In this document: one piece after another, positions 30,340 through 39,932 of the stretch | Layout: every line of letters begins with the position of its first letter | How positions within the stretch are numbered: the first letter of the stretch is position 1 | Assembly: GCA_031254115.1 (NCBI GenBank) | Contig: JAIRUZ010000032.1 | Span: 1-64,000, forward strand | Reading direction: 5' to 3' | From: Streptococcaceae bacterium | Lineage (GTDB): Bacteria > Bacillota > Bacilli > Lactobacillales > Streptococcaceae | Length of the DNA stretch: 64,000 nt | The notes under the pieces: model-generated | Told to the model about the DNA's origin: nothing | Database searches by the model: none | The model's input: only the letters and a program-made list of their open reading frames with translations | Position numbers and translations under genes: made by a program

Positions 30340-31632
30340 ATGAAATCAATTCAGATAGCCCTTTTGGGATGCGGCACGGTGGGCGCTGGTGTCGCCCAGA
30401 TTTTGCGGCAAAACCAAGCGATTATCCGTGTAAAAACGGGGGTGGCGCTTGAAATTGCGGCCGTTCTCGTGCGTGACAAAACGAAAAATTATCCGGTTGC
30501 CCCTGAACTTTTGACGACGGATTTTGAGGCGATTTTGAACGCGCCCGAAATCAAGCTCGTGGTTGAGCTGACAAATGGAATTGAGCCCGCGTCAAGCTTT
30601 ATGCTGCGCGCGATGGCGGCTGGCAAACATGTGATTTCGGCAAATAAAGCGGCCGTGGTGGCAAATTATGCGGCGCTGATGGCGGCGTCCGCCCGAAATC
30701 ACGTCATGTTCCGCTACGAGGCGGCGGTTGCTGGCGGCATTCCGATTTTGGACGCGTTGCAAGCGCCACTCAACTCAAACGACATTGAAGAAATTAACGG
30801 CATTATCAACGGCACGACGAATTTCATTTTGACGCAAATGACTGAAAATGGCTGGAGTTACGAGCAAGCGCTCATTGAGGCGCAAAAGCTCGGATTTGCC
30901 GAAGCTGATCCGACGGCGGACGTGGCTGGCATTGATGCGGCAAATAAGCTCGCGATACTAGCTGCTATTGCGTTTGGAAAGTTGCTTGACGTCAGTGACA
31001 TTCCGACAGCTGGCATTCACACGATTACGGCGGACGATATCGCCGTGGCGGACGAACTTGGCTACACGATTAAATTACTTGCTACGGTTAAAAAGTCAGA
31101 AAATAAGTTGCAATTTTCTGTCAGTCCGACTTTGGTGCCGAAAAAACACTTGCTCGCAAATGTGCGCAACGAGATGAACGCTGTTTTTGTGCGCGGCAAT
31201 GCGGTCGGCGAGCTTATTTTTTACGGCGCGGGCGCAGGCGGTTTGCCGACAGGATCGGCTGTGGTGGGCGACGCGATTGAGATTGCAAATGCCCTAGACA
31301 AAGGCGCCGCATTTGACAGCTATGTCAATCAGCTCGCTAGTACGCCGCTTGTGTCGCTTGGCGAAGGCGAAAACAAGTATTACATTCGACTTGTTGGCAA
31401 AAACAAGCCCGGCGTTCTCGGAAAGATTGCAACGATGCTGGGCGAATTTGGCGTGCTCATCACGGGCGTGGTGCAGCCTGAAACGACGGCGGCGCGTGCG
31501 ACGATGATTTTTACCGTTGGGCAATGCGAGCGCGCGCAGCTTGACGCGGCGCTTCGTCAGCTACAGCTTGTCACAAGTGAGCTTACTGATGGCGCGGAAA
31601 TTGACGTGAAAGAAATTATGAGAATATTATGA
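30340..31632 (+). CDS. hom: Homoserine dehydrogenase
   Basis: IALLGCGTVGAGVAQIL; NGIINGTTNFIL; C-terminal ACT region. Confidence 0.96.
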   Translation: MKSIQIALLGCGTVGAGVAQILRQNQAIIRVKTGVALEIAAVLVRDKTKNYPVAPELLTTDFEAILNAPEIKLVVELTNGIEPASSFMLRAMAAGKHVISANKAAVVANYAALMAASARNHVMFRYEAAVAGGIPILDALQAPLNSNDIEEINGIINGTTNFILTQMTENGWSYEQALIEAQKLGFAEADPTADVAGIDAANKLAILAAIAFGKLLDVSDIPTAGIHTITADDIAVADELGYTIKLLATVKKSENKLQFSVSPTLVPKKHLLANVRNEMNAVFVRGNAVGELIFYGAGAGGLPTGSAVVGDAIEIANALDKGAAFDSYVNQLASTPLVSLGEGENKYYIRLVGKNKPGVLGKIATMLGEFGVLITGVVQPETTAARATMIFTVGQCERAQLDAALRQLQLVTSELTDGAEIDVKEIMRIL

Positions 31633-33056
31633 AATTTACAAGCACACGAAATGAAAAGTTGCAGCTGACAGCGGCCGAAGCGATTGTCAAAGGGCTGTCA
31701 GACGACGGCGGGCTCTTTGTGCCCGTCAGTTTTCCGGCTATCAGCGCTGACGAATTTTTAGGGCGCTCCTATTTTGAAATCGCAGAGATTGTCCTCGGAA
31801 AATTTTTAGACGCGGATTTTTCGGCGGACGAAATCGCGGCTTTTGTCCACGCGGCGTATGACGACGCGTTGCCGGCCGCTCTGTCAGCGCTGACAGAGAC
31901 CGAAAGCGTGCTCGAGCTGTTTCACGGGCACACGGCGGCGTTCAAAGACGTGGCTTTGCAGCTTTTGCCGCATTTACTCAGCGCGAGTTTGCAAAAGCTC
32001 GGCGAAAAACGGCGCGCGGTGATTTTGACTGCCACATCAGGCGACACAGGAAGCGCCGTGATGTCAGGCTTTGCGGAGGTTGCACAAACCGAAGTGATTG
32101 TATTTTATCCCGCTAAGGGCATTTCTGATATTCAGCGCCTGCAAATGACGACGCAAAGCGCCGAAAATGTCCATGCTGTGGCGCTTCGCGGCAATTTTGA
32201 CGATGCGCAGCAAGCGGTCAAAGCGATTTTTCAGGACACAGAATTTGTCGAAAAATTTTCGGCCGACTCTTTTTTCACCAGCGCAAATTCGATTAATTTC
32301 GGGCGGCTTTTGCCCCAAATCGTCTATTATTTCTGGGCGTACAGCGCGCTTGCTACTTCTGGGCGCATAAAGCCTGACGAAGCCATTGATTTTAGCGTTC
32401 CCACGGGAAATTTTGGCAATATTCTCGCCGGATTTTACGCCAAAAAAATGGGCTTGCCTGTAAGCAAGCTGATTTGCGCGACCAATAAAAATGCCGTGCT
32501 TTTTGACTTTTTTGAAACGGGAATTTATGACCGCAACCGCGCGTTTCACGTGACAAATTCACCGTCGATGGACATTCTTGTGAGTTCAAATTTTGAGCGG
32601 CTCATTCACGCATTTGGTGGGGAAAAAATGGTGCTTAAGACCCAAGCTGCGCTTGAAAAAACGGGCCGTTACGAGGTGCCCGCTGACATTCTCGGCAAAA
32701 TGAAAGAAACATTTGTGAGCTACACGCTGGATGATTTGGCAACGTCTGCGCTGATTGCCGACGCTGCCGAAAATCACGCGTATGTGCTGGATCCGCATAC
32801 GGCCGTGGCTTACGGCAGCGTCGCTTACGAGCGCGCCATGACGGACGTGCCCCATCACGCGGTGATTCTTGCGACCGCGTCCCCGTATAAGTTTGACGAA
32901 ACGGTCGCGCGTGCGCTGGGGCGAACACTTCCCGCAGTTCAAGCGCCAAGCTCTCTGTCAGGGCTGACAGAACGCGCCGTCACGCAAACGCGGCAGATTG
33001 ATAAAACAGACGTTCGTGCCGTGATACAGGAGGTTTTAAGCCATGATGAATTTTAG
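31629..33056 (+). CDS. thrC: Threonine synthase
   Basis: MKFTSTRNEKLQLTAAEAIVKGLSDDGGLFVP; FHGHTAAFKDVALQLLP; LTATSGDTGSAV. Confidence 0.96.
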   Translation: MKFTSTRNEKLQLTAAEAIVKGLSDDGGLFVPVSFPAISADEFLGRSYFEIAEIVLGKFLDADFSADEIAAFVHAAYDDALPAALSALTETESVLELFHGHTAAFKDVALQLLPHLLSASLQKLGEKRRAVILTATSGDTGSAVMSGFAEVAQTEVIVFYPAKGISDIQRLQMTTQSAENVHAVALRGNFDDAQQAVKAIFQDTEFVEKFSADSFFTSANSINFGRLLPQIVYYFWAYSALATSGRIKPDEAIDFSVPTGNFGNILAGFYAKKMGLPVSKLICATNKNAVLFDFFETGIYDRNRAFHVTNSPSMDILVSSNFERLIHAFGGEKMVLKTQAALEKTGRYEVPADILGKMKETFVSYTLDDLATSALIADAAENHAYVLDPHTAVAYGSVAYERAMTDVPHHAVILATASPYKFDETVARALGRTLPAVQAPSSLSGLTERAVTQTRQIDKTDVRAVIQEVLSHDEF

Positions 33057-34002
33057 CGCGCAAGGCGAAAGTGCCAAGCTCGGATTTGACGACGTGCTGG
33101 GCGAAGTTGAGAAAAAGCCTGCTTTTTTTGGCACGCTTTCTGGGCGAAAAATCCGCGTGCCAGCGACTTCGGCAAATCTTGGCTGCGGCTTTGACAGCCT
33201 CGGGCTCGCACTTACGCTTTATTTGACCGTTGAAATCGGCGCGGTGTCTGACGTTTGGGAAGTCGTGCACGATTTTGGCGCGGCGATTCCGTCTGACGCA
33301 ACGAATCTTATCGTTGCGAGCGCGCTCAAGCTCTCAAACACGCTTTTGCCACATATTCTTTATGTCACGTCTGACATTCCGCTTGAGCACGGGCTTGGCA
33401 GCTCGTCGTCTGCGATTGTGGCAGGAATTGAACTCGCCAATTTGCTGGCACAATTGCGACTGACAACAGACGAAAAATTGCGCCTCGCATGTGCGTTTGA
33501 AGGTCACCCTGATAATGTCGCGCCTGCACTTTTAGGCGGGCTCATCGTCGCGAGCTACAACGCGGAAAGCCTGACGCATCAGACGTTGCCCGCGCCCACT
33601 TGTGCGCTGATTGTCGTGGTTCCGCCTTACAATGTTTCAACAAAAAAAGCGCGCGACGTGCTGCCTGAAACTTACAGCCGCGCGCACGCAGCTATTGCCT
33701 CGGCGAATGCGAATGTTCTGGTTGCAAGTCTCGCAAAGGGCGATTTGACACTGGCCGGCCGCCTCATGGAGCAAGATTTATTTCACGAAACTTATCGCGC
33801 CGCGCTTATTCCCGATCTCAAAAAAGTCCGCGCGATTGCCCATGACAACGCGGCTTACGGCACGTATCTTTCGGGTGCTGGATCAACTATCATGACGCTC
33901 ACGTCAGCTGACAAGGCGCCACAGCTTCTGTCAGCGCTGACAAAACATTACACGGACGTCCGTCAGCTGGCGGTTGACACAGCTGGCGCTACGACTTACT
34001 AG
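33043..34002 (+). CDS. thrB: Homoserine kinase
   Basis: IRVPATSANLGCGFDSLGLAL; LEHGLGSSSSAIVAG; ALLGGLIVA. Confidence 0.95.
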   Translation: MMNFSAQGESAKLGFDDVLGEVEKKPAFFGTLSGRKIRVPATSANLGCGFDSLGLALTLYLTVEIGAVSDVWEVVHDFGAAIPSDATNLIVASALKLSNTLLPHILYVTSDIPLEHGLGSSSSAIVAGIELANLLAQLRLTTDEKLRLACAFEGHPDNVAPALLGGLIVASYNAESLTHQTLPAPTCALIVVVPPYNVSTKKARDVLPETYSRAHAAIASANANVLVASLAKGDLTLAGRLMEQDLFHETYRAALIPDLKKVRAIAHDNAAYGTYLSGAGSTIMTLTSADKAPQLLSALTKHYTDVRQLAVDTAGATTY

Positions 34003-34021
34003 ACTTGTTTCAATAAAAAAA

Positions 34022-34966
34022 ATGACAGTTAAAACTTTTCTCAATTTCACGCGCATTCAGACGTTGCCCGCCGGGCTTCTTGCACCGCTTGCAGGCGTTA
34101 TGTACAGCCTCTGGCGCTTTCACAGTTTTCATGCGCTCACGAGCCTCCTTTTTTTCATCGGCATGATTGCCATCAATCTTTTTGTTTCCGCGTGGAACAA
34201 TCTCATGGATTTCAGGAAGGCCAAGGATCCCGAGTACAAGGCGCACGAAAATATTCTTGCGACGCGCCATATTCCCGAACGGCTGGCGTGGCAGATTTGT
34301 CTGGGGCTTTTGGCGCTTGATTTGGTAATCGGGCTTGTTGTGAGCGCGCTCACAAATCTTGCGATTTTGCCCGTTGGCGGCGTCGCGTTTCTCATCGCGG
34401 TTTTCTATACTTACGGCCCGTTTGCCTTTTCGCGTTTTCCGCTCGGCGAAGTGCTTGCAGGTCTTTGCGAGGGCGCGCTTTCATTTTTCATGGCAATTTA
34501 TGTCAATTCTTTTCAAATGGCTTATTTCGCGATTTATTTTGACGGCTGGAAAATGACGTGGAATTGGGATTTCAGCGTCCTTTTGCCAATTGTGCTGGTT
34601 GCGATTGGCTGTTTTGCGCAAAATTTCAACGTCATGTTCTCTGATAATATCTGCGACCTCGCGCAGGACGTGCGAAATGAGCGCTTTACCTTACCATTTT
34701 ATCTAACAAAAGCGCGCGCGCTGCGGCTTTTCTGGGTTCCTTATAGCGTTGCGGCTCTGTCAGCGCTGACAGCCATTCTTTTAGGCATTTTGCCGATTTT
34801 TTCGCTGCTGATGGCGCTCATCATTCCTTTCGTTTGGCGCAATACGCGCCGCTTTCGTGCAAATCCTGTCAAATCTGAAACGTTCACCCTGCAAGTCAAC
34901 ACGCTCATGCTTTTTAACGGCGCACTTGCAGCCACACTACTTTTAGGAGTACTTTTTCATGGATAA
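34022..34966 (+). CDS. menA: UbiA-family prenyltransferase, MenA-like
   Basis: SAWNNLMDFRKAKDP and FSDNICDLAQDVRNERFTLPF aspartate-rich motifs. Start moved in from 33974. Confidence 0.85.
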   Translation: MTVKTFLNFTRIQTLPAGLLAPLAGVMYSLWRFHSFHALTSLLFFIGMIAINLFVSAWNNLMDFRKAKDPEYKAHENILATRHIPERLAWQICLGLLALDLVIGLVVSALTNLAILPVGGVAFLIAVFYTYGPFAFSRFPLGEVLAGLCEGALSFFMAIYVNSFQMAYFAIYFDGWKMTWNWDFSVLLPIVLVAIGCFAQNFNVMFSDNICDLAQDVRNERFTLPFYLTKARALRLFWVPYSVAALSALTAILLGILPIFSLLMALIIPFVWRNTRRFRANPVKSETFTLQVNTLMLFNGALAATLLLGVLFHG

Positions 34967-35957
34967 TCAAACACTCACGTGCCGCCTCGCGAGCCACGGG
35001 CTTCTGTCAGCTGACAAGACGGCTCTTGAAGCGATCGAAAATACGGTCGGCATTCAGGCGCAAGAACAGGCGCACGCAGCTGCAATCAGCATTTTTTTGC
35101 GCAGCGGCTGCACGCAAGAAGAGCTTGCCCACCTGTACGCCCAGCAAAAAGTCGTCCTCAGTTGGGCCAATCGCTGGACGCTGCACCTGTTTACCTACGA
35201 CGACTGGGAATTGCTCATCAACGCGCGCCAAGGCGAAAACCTGCCGTACAGCTATTTTCAGGGCTATGGCGAGCATGCCGAAGCAATTTTGGACGATGTC
35301 AATGCGGCGCTCATCAGGCGCGGCGCACTCACCAAAAGCGAGATTGTGGACATTATTCGCACGCATCTCCCTGATTTTTCGACGCAATCGTATCTGCATT
35401 ATGCGATTATGCACAGCGTCGCGCGCACAGGGCTTGCCTACATTGACGCGGCTTCTCCCGTCACCAATCGGCGATTTGTTTACGCGAAAAATTTCAAGCG
35501 AATTTCGGCAAACGAAGCGATCGAAAAGCTGATTCCGCGCTATCTCGCAGGTTTTGGTCCCGCAACTTTTGACGATTTTTGCAAATGGGCGGGGCTCAAA
35601 AAAACGACAGTCAAGCCGTTTGCAAAGCTCTTTGAAAATGTTGCAAATCCTGTCGCAGAGCCGCGTGCGCTGACAAAAAATCGCGTCATTTTGGGCGCGC
35701 GATTTGACAGTTTGATGACGGGTTATTTCGACAAAACGTGGCTCGTGCCCGCTGACAAGATTGCCACCATGTGGACGAAAAATGGCTTTCTGCTCGCGCC
35801 GATTCTCTACGACGGCCAGCTCGTCGGCCATTGGAATTACAAAATGGTCGGAAAAAATGTCACTTTCACCACCGAAATCTGGGGCGCGTGCGACACCGCA
35901 CAACTCAAGCAAAAATTTGACGCCGTCGCAAATTTCCTCCAAAAAACAAGAAAATGA
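34959..35957 (+). CDS. Winged-helix DNA-binding protein, AlkZ/HTH_42-like
   Basis: IENTVGIQAQEQAHAAAISIFLRS; LSWANRWTLHLF. Confidence 0.75.
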   Translation: MDNQTLTCRLASHGLLSADKTALEAIENTVGIQAQEQAHAAAISIFLRSGCTQEELAHLYAQQKVVLSWANRWTLHLFTYDDWELLINARQGENLPYSYFQGYGEHAEAILDDVNAALIRRGALTKSEIVDIIRTHLPDFSTQSYLHYAIMHSVARTGLAYIDAASPVTNRRFVYAKNFKRISANEAIEKLIPRYLAGFGPATFDDFCKWAGLKKTTVKPFAKLFENVANPVAEPRALTKNRVILGARFDSLMTGYFDKTWLVPADKIATMWTKNGFLLAPILYDGQLVGHWNYKMVGKNVTFTTEIWGACDTAQLKQKFDAVANFLQKTRK

Positions 35958-35972
35958 GCACTGGGCTCATTT

Positions 35973-36515
35973 TTAATTTTCTAGTAGCTCAGGGCTTTCT
36001 TCTTTGATTCTGCGCAGGTTGTACAGCTTTTCAAGCGGCCAAAGCAGTAAAAACGTCAGCAAAATATTCACGAGCAAGGTTGGCGCAAGCTGATACGTCA
36101 CAAAATGCGCGAGCGACACGTGCGCAAGGCCAAAAAGCACTTCAAGCGTTGGCAGCAATGTTTCAAAAACGAAAACGACGATAATGCCGCTGACGACGCG
36201 CGTCCACCGCGAATGATAAACAATTTCTCGGATTTCATAGAGAAAAAGCGCCGCGAGCGGAAATAATGCGCTTGCGAGCCCCAATACGCCGATAAAATAG
36301 GAATCATAAATCAGGCCCAAAGCCACCGTCACGCTCATCAAGAACGGCAGTCGGTGTTTTGTCACGCTGTACATCAAGACAATCAGCGACAAATGCGTCA
36401 CAGGCATCAGCAAATTTCCCGTCAGCGCTGACAGAAACTGGCTCAGATGGCTGTCAGCTAGCAACAACAAAAACAGTAAAATCGGGTCGAGAAATTCAAA
36501 GGTGTAGCGCTGCAT
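35973..36515 (-). CDS. mreD: Rod shape-determining protein MreD
   Basis: 180 aa hydrophobic, directly downstream of mreC. Confidence 0.88.
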   Translation of the reverse strand: MQRYTFEFLDPILLFLLLLADSHLSQFLSALTGNLLMPVTHLSLIVLMYSVTKHRLPFLMSVTVALGLIYDSYFIGVLGLASALFPLAALFLYEIREIVYHSRWTRVVSGIIVVFVFETLLPTLEVLFGLAHVSLAHFVTYQLAPTLLVNILLTFLLLWPLEKLYNLRRIKEESPELLEN

Positions 36516-37360
36516 CAGCTTCCCGCTCCTTGGCTCAAAACGACGCTCACAAAGCGAACATTGTAAAAGCTGGCCGCTGGCTTCACGTAAATCTTGCGGC
36601 TCGCGTCAGACGCTTGCCCAGATGTCGAAATCACGGTTCCAAGCAAAAGCGCGCTGGGCCAATTTCCGCCGAGGCCTGACGTGACGACTTTATCGCCCAC
36701 GCTAAAGCTTCCGGTCGCCGTCATATTGCTCACCACATACTGATTTTTTGCCGCATCGTAGCTGGCCAAAAGCCCGTAGTCATTGTCAATTTCAGCAGGC
36801 ACCTTGTCAGCTAGACCATTTGCGCCTGTCAGCAGCTCAACTTTCGAGTTTGTGCTGTTGACTTGCGTGACGCGGCCAATAACACCGCCATCAGCGAGCA
36901 CCGCCATACCCGTTTTGAGCCCCGAATCGGTTCCTGCATCAATCACGAGCGTGTCGTTCCACGACGACGGAGCGCGCGTAATCACCGTCGCATTCAGCGT
37001 TTTAAAATTCGCAAGCGATCCCTGCAAATTGAGCGCTTTTCTGAGCGCCGCATTTTCTTTTTCGAGCGCTGACAGTTGCGAATCTTGCGTGTTTTGCGCC
37101 ACAAGCTTTTTCTTCAACGCCGCATTTTGATCCGCCGCATTGATCTGATTTTGGTACGCCGACAATTTATCGTCAAACCAAGCGCCAGGCTTTGTAAAAA
37201 GTTGATCCACCGTGCCCGTGCCGTCGTTGAGCACGTGCATGAGTGTGTTGGGACGTTGCCCACTCAGATACGCGCGCCCCGTCAAACTGATCGCCGAAAA
37301 GCTCGCGATGATGATGAGCAGGGCGATAATGATAATTTTACTGACATTGATATGTTTCAT
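36515..37360 (-). CDS. mreC: Rod shape-determining protein MreC
   Basis: N-terminal TM, coiled-coil, GTDSGLKTGMAVLADGGVIGRVTQV. Confidence 0.93.
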   Translation of the reverse strand: MKHINVSKIIIIALLIIIASFSAISLTGRAYLSGQRPNTLMHVLNDGTGTVDQLFTKPGAWFDDKLSAYQNQINAADQNAALKKKLVAQNTQDSQLSALEKENAALRKALNLQGSLANFKTLNATVITRAPSSWNDTLVIDAGTDSGLKTGMAVLADGGVIGRVTQVNSTNSKVELLTGANGLADKVPAEIDNDYGLLASYDAAKNQYVVSNMTATGSFSVGDKVVTSGLGGNWPSALLLGTVISTSGQASDASRKIYVKPAASFYNVRFVSVVLSQGAGS

Positions 37361-37397
37361 ACTTCCTTTATTTTATCAAATTTGGTAAGATAACGCT

Positions 37398-37862
37398 ATG
37401 ACTAAAGAAAATCGTGACATTCCGACATTTGGCCAAAAAGAGCCGTCAGCCGCTTACGAAACGCGCGTCGGCGTTCACGCCATTGTTGCAAGCGCTGACA
37501 AACAAAAAATTTGCCTCTTACAAACGCCAAACGGCGCTTATTATTTGCCCGGCGGCGAAATTGAACCTGGCGAAACTCACGAAACCGCGCTCGCACGCGA
37601 GCTGATGGAAGAAATCGGCGCGACCGCTGAACTCGGCGATTATCTCGGGCAAGCTGACGAATACTATTATAGCAGCCACCGCGCGCAACACTATTACAAT
37701 CCGATTCACGCTTACGACGTTGCACACGTCGCTATGAACCACGCCCCGACCGAATCTGGCAACCACATCCGCTGGTTCAGCCTCCCAGACGCCCTTGGCG
37801 CCCTCAAACGTCCCAGCCACAAATGGGCACTCATGCGCTGGCAACACAAAAACGGCTTATAA
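37398..37862 (+). CDS. NUDIX hydrolase
   Basis: Nudix box GGEIEPGETHETALARELMEEIGA. Confidence 0.93.
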   Translation: MTKENRDIPTFGQKEPSAAYETRVGVHAIVASADKQKICLLQTPNGAYYLPGGEIEPGETHETALARELMEEIGATAELGDYLGQADEYYYSSHRAQHYYNPIHAYDVAHVAMNHAPTESGNHIRWFSLPDALGALKRPSHKWALMRWQHKNGL

Positions 37863-37871
37863 GCCGTTTTT
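37848..37871 (+). terminator. 24-bp perfect palindrome terminator AAAAACGGCTTATAAGCCGTTTTT overlapping the NUDIX stop
   Basis: Direct reading; followed by a T-run. Confidence 0.85.
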
Positions 37872-37966
37872 GAGAAATTAAAAAATTCCGTTCAACCGCG
37901 TCGCTGTTTGGAATTTTTGTTCGACAAATTCTGAATTCTAGGCAAAAATTCCATTGTAGAAATGCC

Positions 37967-38284
37967 TTATCTCATTATAAAAAGTTGAATAAGGAAAAAA
38001 CTAGTTCCTATTAGCACTATAACGTTCAAAAAGATGAAAAGATACTTTAATACAGGGTTAAAATATCTCGAAGAATATTTTAACCCCCCTGAAGCGACTA
38101 ACATAGAAACAGGTAATGCTAAAATATTGAACTTACTTCCAGAAGTTGGTTGACTCGTAAGGATAAATCCAAAATTTATTTTTATTGTTTCTGGCAAAAA
38201 TAGCAACAATAAAACGAAAGATAAGCCAAATTCTAAAATAGTCCACCCGATAAAAAAATCGGTAATATCATATTTCTTAGTCAC
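37967..38284 (-). CDS. Small 3-TM membrane protein; candidate immunity protein of the LXG islet
   Basis: 105 aa; position at the end of the LXG gene set. Confidence 0.5.
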   Translation of the reverse strand: MTKKYDITDFFIGWTILEFGLSFVLLLLFLPETIKINFGFILTSQPTSGSKFNILALPVSMLVASGGLKYSSRYFNPVLKYLFIFLNVIVLIGTSFFLIQLFIMR

Positions 38285-38317
38285 GCATGCTCCTTATCTT
38301 AACTATATGTTAATTTT

Positions 38318-38797
38318 TCATTTTAAATACTTTGTTGAGTAGTATTTATAATCAGGCCGTGAATTCTTGTTCATTGCATATACCATTTTACCCTGCAACA
38401 GCTCAGTTTCTACTGAGTAAGATGAGGCTGATGTTTTTATCAATATAGCGGTCTTTTTATCATTACTATTTGGGATGGCAATCGTATAAAGATTATTATC
38501 TTGGGTGGTAATTGCATAAGCATAAATATCCTGTTGTTTTAAATTGAAAATTCCTAAGTCATTGCCTACTTTTGCTGAAGCCCTACCATCCGTCGATACA
38601 TTTTCACTGCCGTTATATTTATAAGTTTGAATTGCGTCACCAATTTTTATTGTGCTATTCGTTATAGTGATAGTAATATTTTTTCCATTCGCATCCTGAG
38701 CCTTCCATGTGCCTGTCATATCTGAAGATTGATGACACGCAGATAGCAGAAAAATTGACGAAACACATACTATGATAAACAATATCTTTTTTATCAT
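38318..38797 (-). CDS. Putative lipoprotein; candidate accessory/immunity protein
   Basis: MIKKILFIIVCVSSIFLLSACHQSS: lipobox LSAC. Confidence 0.75.
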   Translation of the reverse strand: MIKKILFIIVCVSSIFLLSACHQSSDMTGTWKAQDANGKNITITITNSTIKIGDAIQTYKYNGSENVSTDGRASAKVGNDLGIFNLKQQDIYAYAITTQDNNLYTIAIPNSNDKKTAILIKTSASSYSVETELLQGKMVYAMNKNSRPDYKYYSTKYLK

Positions 38798-38804
38798 CTA
38801 AAGT

Positions 38805-39125
38805 CTAATCCTCCAAAATCCCATTTATTGCCATTCTTTTATATTCGACTTTTGAAATAATTTCATCATAATGTCCCATAAATTCTTGAAATCTGGCATC
38901 AACATAACCGAGATAAATGATGTTTTCTATATTTTCTCTATTGAAAAAAATAAGATCTTCACTTGCCAGACCCGTGGGTAAAGTCGCAGCACCAAATTCA
39001 AAATATCCTTTTTCCCCTTTAATTTCTGCCACAGGAAGTAGACTGATAATCACAAGATTCTGATTGCTTCCCTTTAAGGTAACTACTGTACCTATTGGTA
39101 AAGATTTAGCACTGTTATTTTCCAT
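38805..39125 (-). CDS. DUF4176-family protein (T7SS-associated)
   Basis: SLPIGTVVTLKGSNQNLVIISLLPV...DLIFFNRENIENIIYLGYVDARFQEF. Confidence 0.8.
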   Translation of the reverse strand: MENNSAKSLPIGTVVTLKGSNQNLVIISLLPVAEIKGEKGYFEFGAATLPTGLASEDLIFFNRENIENIIYLGYVDARFQEFMGHYDEIISKVEYKRMAINGILED

Positions 39126-39916
39126 TTTCTTCCTCCAAGTATTTTTTAGCCTCTTTTACAAAATAAATCTTTGCATCATTTGTTGATAATTCCTGAAAGT
39201 ATTCTTTACTTTTTATTTCATTATTTTTAAGCCGTTCATTCAAAGCCTGAAAATACATTTTTTCAAGTAAATTTATTTTACCTCCAGGGTACTGCGGCCT
39301 CCAACTGTCAATGAGTTCACTGCTTTTCTCCAAAACTAAAATTTCTTGCATCATATGACAGAAATTCAATGTATTTTGTCTCCATTTTTCTTTTGAGGCA
39401 TTCTTAAAATTAATTTTCTCTAATTCCAAACGAGATTGTTCCATTAATTTTTCATTTTTAGTCATAACTGCACATTTATACAAGCAAATCAGTGTAAAAA
39501 ATTTGTATGAATCATTTTTTGCCTGAATAATTAATATCTGATTGGAGGTAAGTTTGTTTATGTTATTTTCAAAATCACCTTTATAATAACTTATCAATGC
39601 AGAAACAGCGATATTAGCTATGCTCTTTCTTTTAGTTATGTATCTATTTAATTCAGCCCACTTACCTAAATTCATTTTTTCATAAAAAACATATTGCATA
39701 CTTGCATTAACTACCTGTAAAAAAATAAATCCTAAAATGAAAATTACAATTAAAATAATCAGATGAACTATAAACTCAGAAATAGTATTTGCATTAATCA
39801 GTAGTATTACACCGAAAATTATTAATGCTACTACGATGAATCTAGTTAGTATACCTAAACGATAAATGTTTTTAGCTTGTAGTTCACTTATAGCTTTAAC
39901 CGTTTTTTTTTACCAT
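39115..39916 (-). pseudogene. Frameshifted (or slippage-dependent) gene: two N-terminal TM helices plus helical C-terminal domain; A9 tract after codon 2
   Basis: ATG 39916 with AAGGAGAG; A9 (plus-strand T9, 39903-39911) puts the start out of frame. With 8 A it reads MVKKTVKAISELQAKNIYRLGILTRFIVVALIIFGVILLINANTISEFIVHLIILIVIFILGFIFLQVVNASMQYV..., joining the track ORF 39115-39699. Confidence 0.8.
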
Positions 39917-39932
39917 CTACTTTCTACTCTCC

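Noticed and set aside
35007-35942. 311-aa minus-strand ORF opposite the AlkZ-like gene
   Set aside because: Long but antisense to a recognisable protein; translation is Arg/Cys/Phe-rich with no family resemblance; a GC-codon shadow ORF is likelier.
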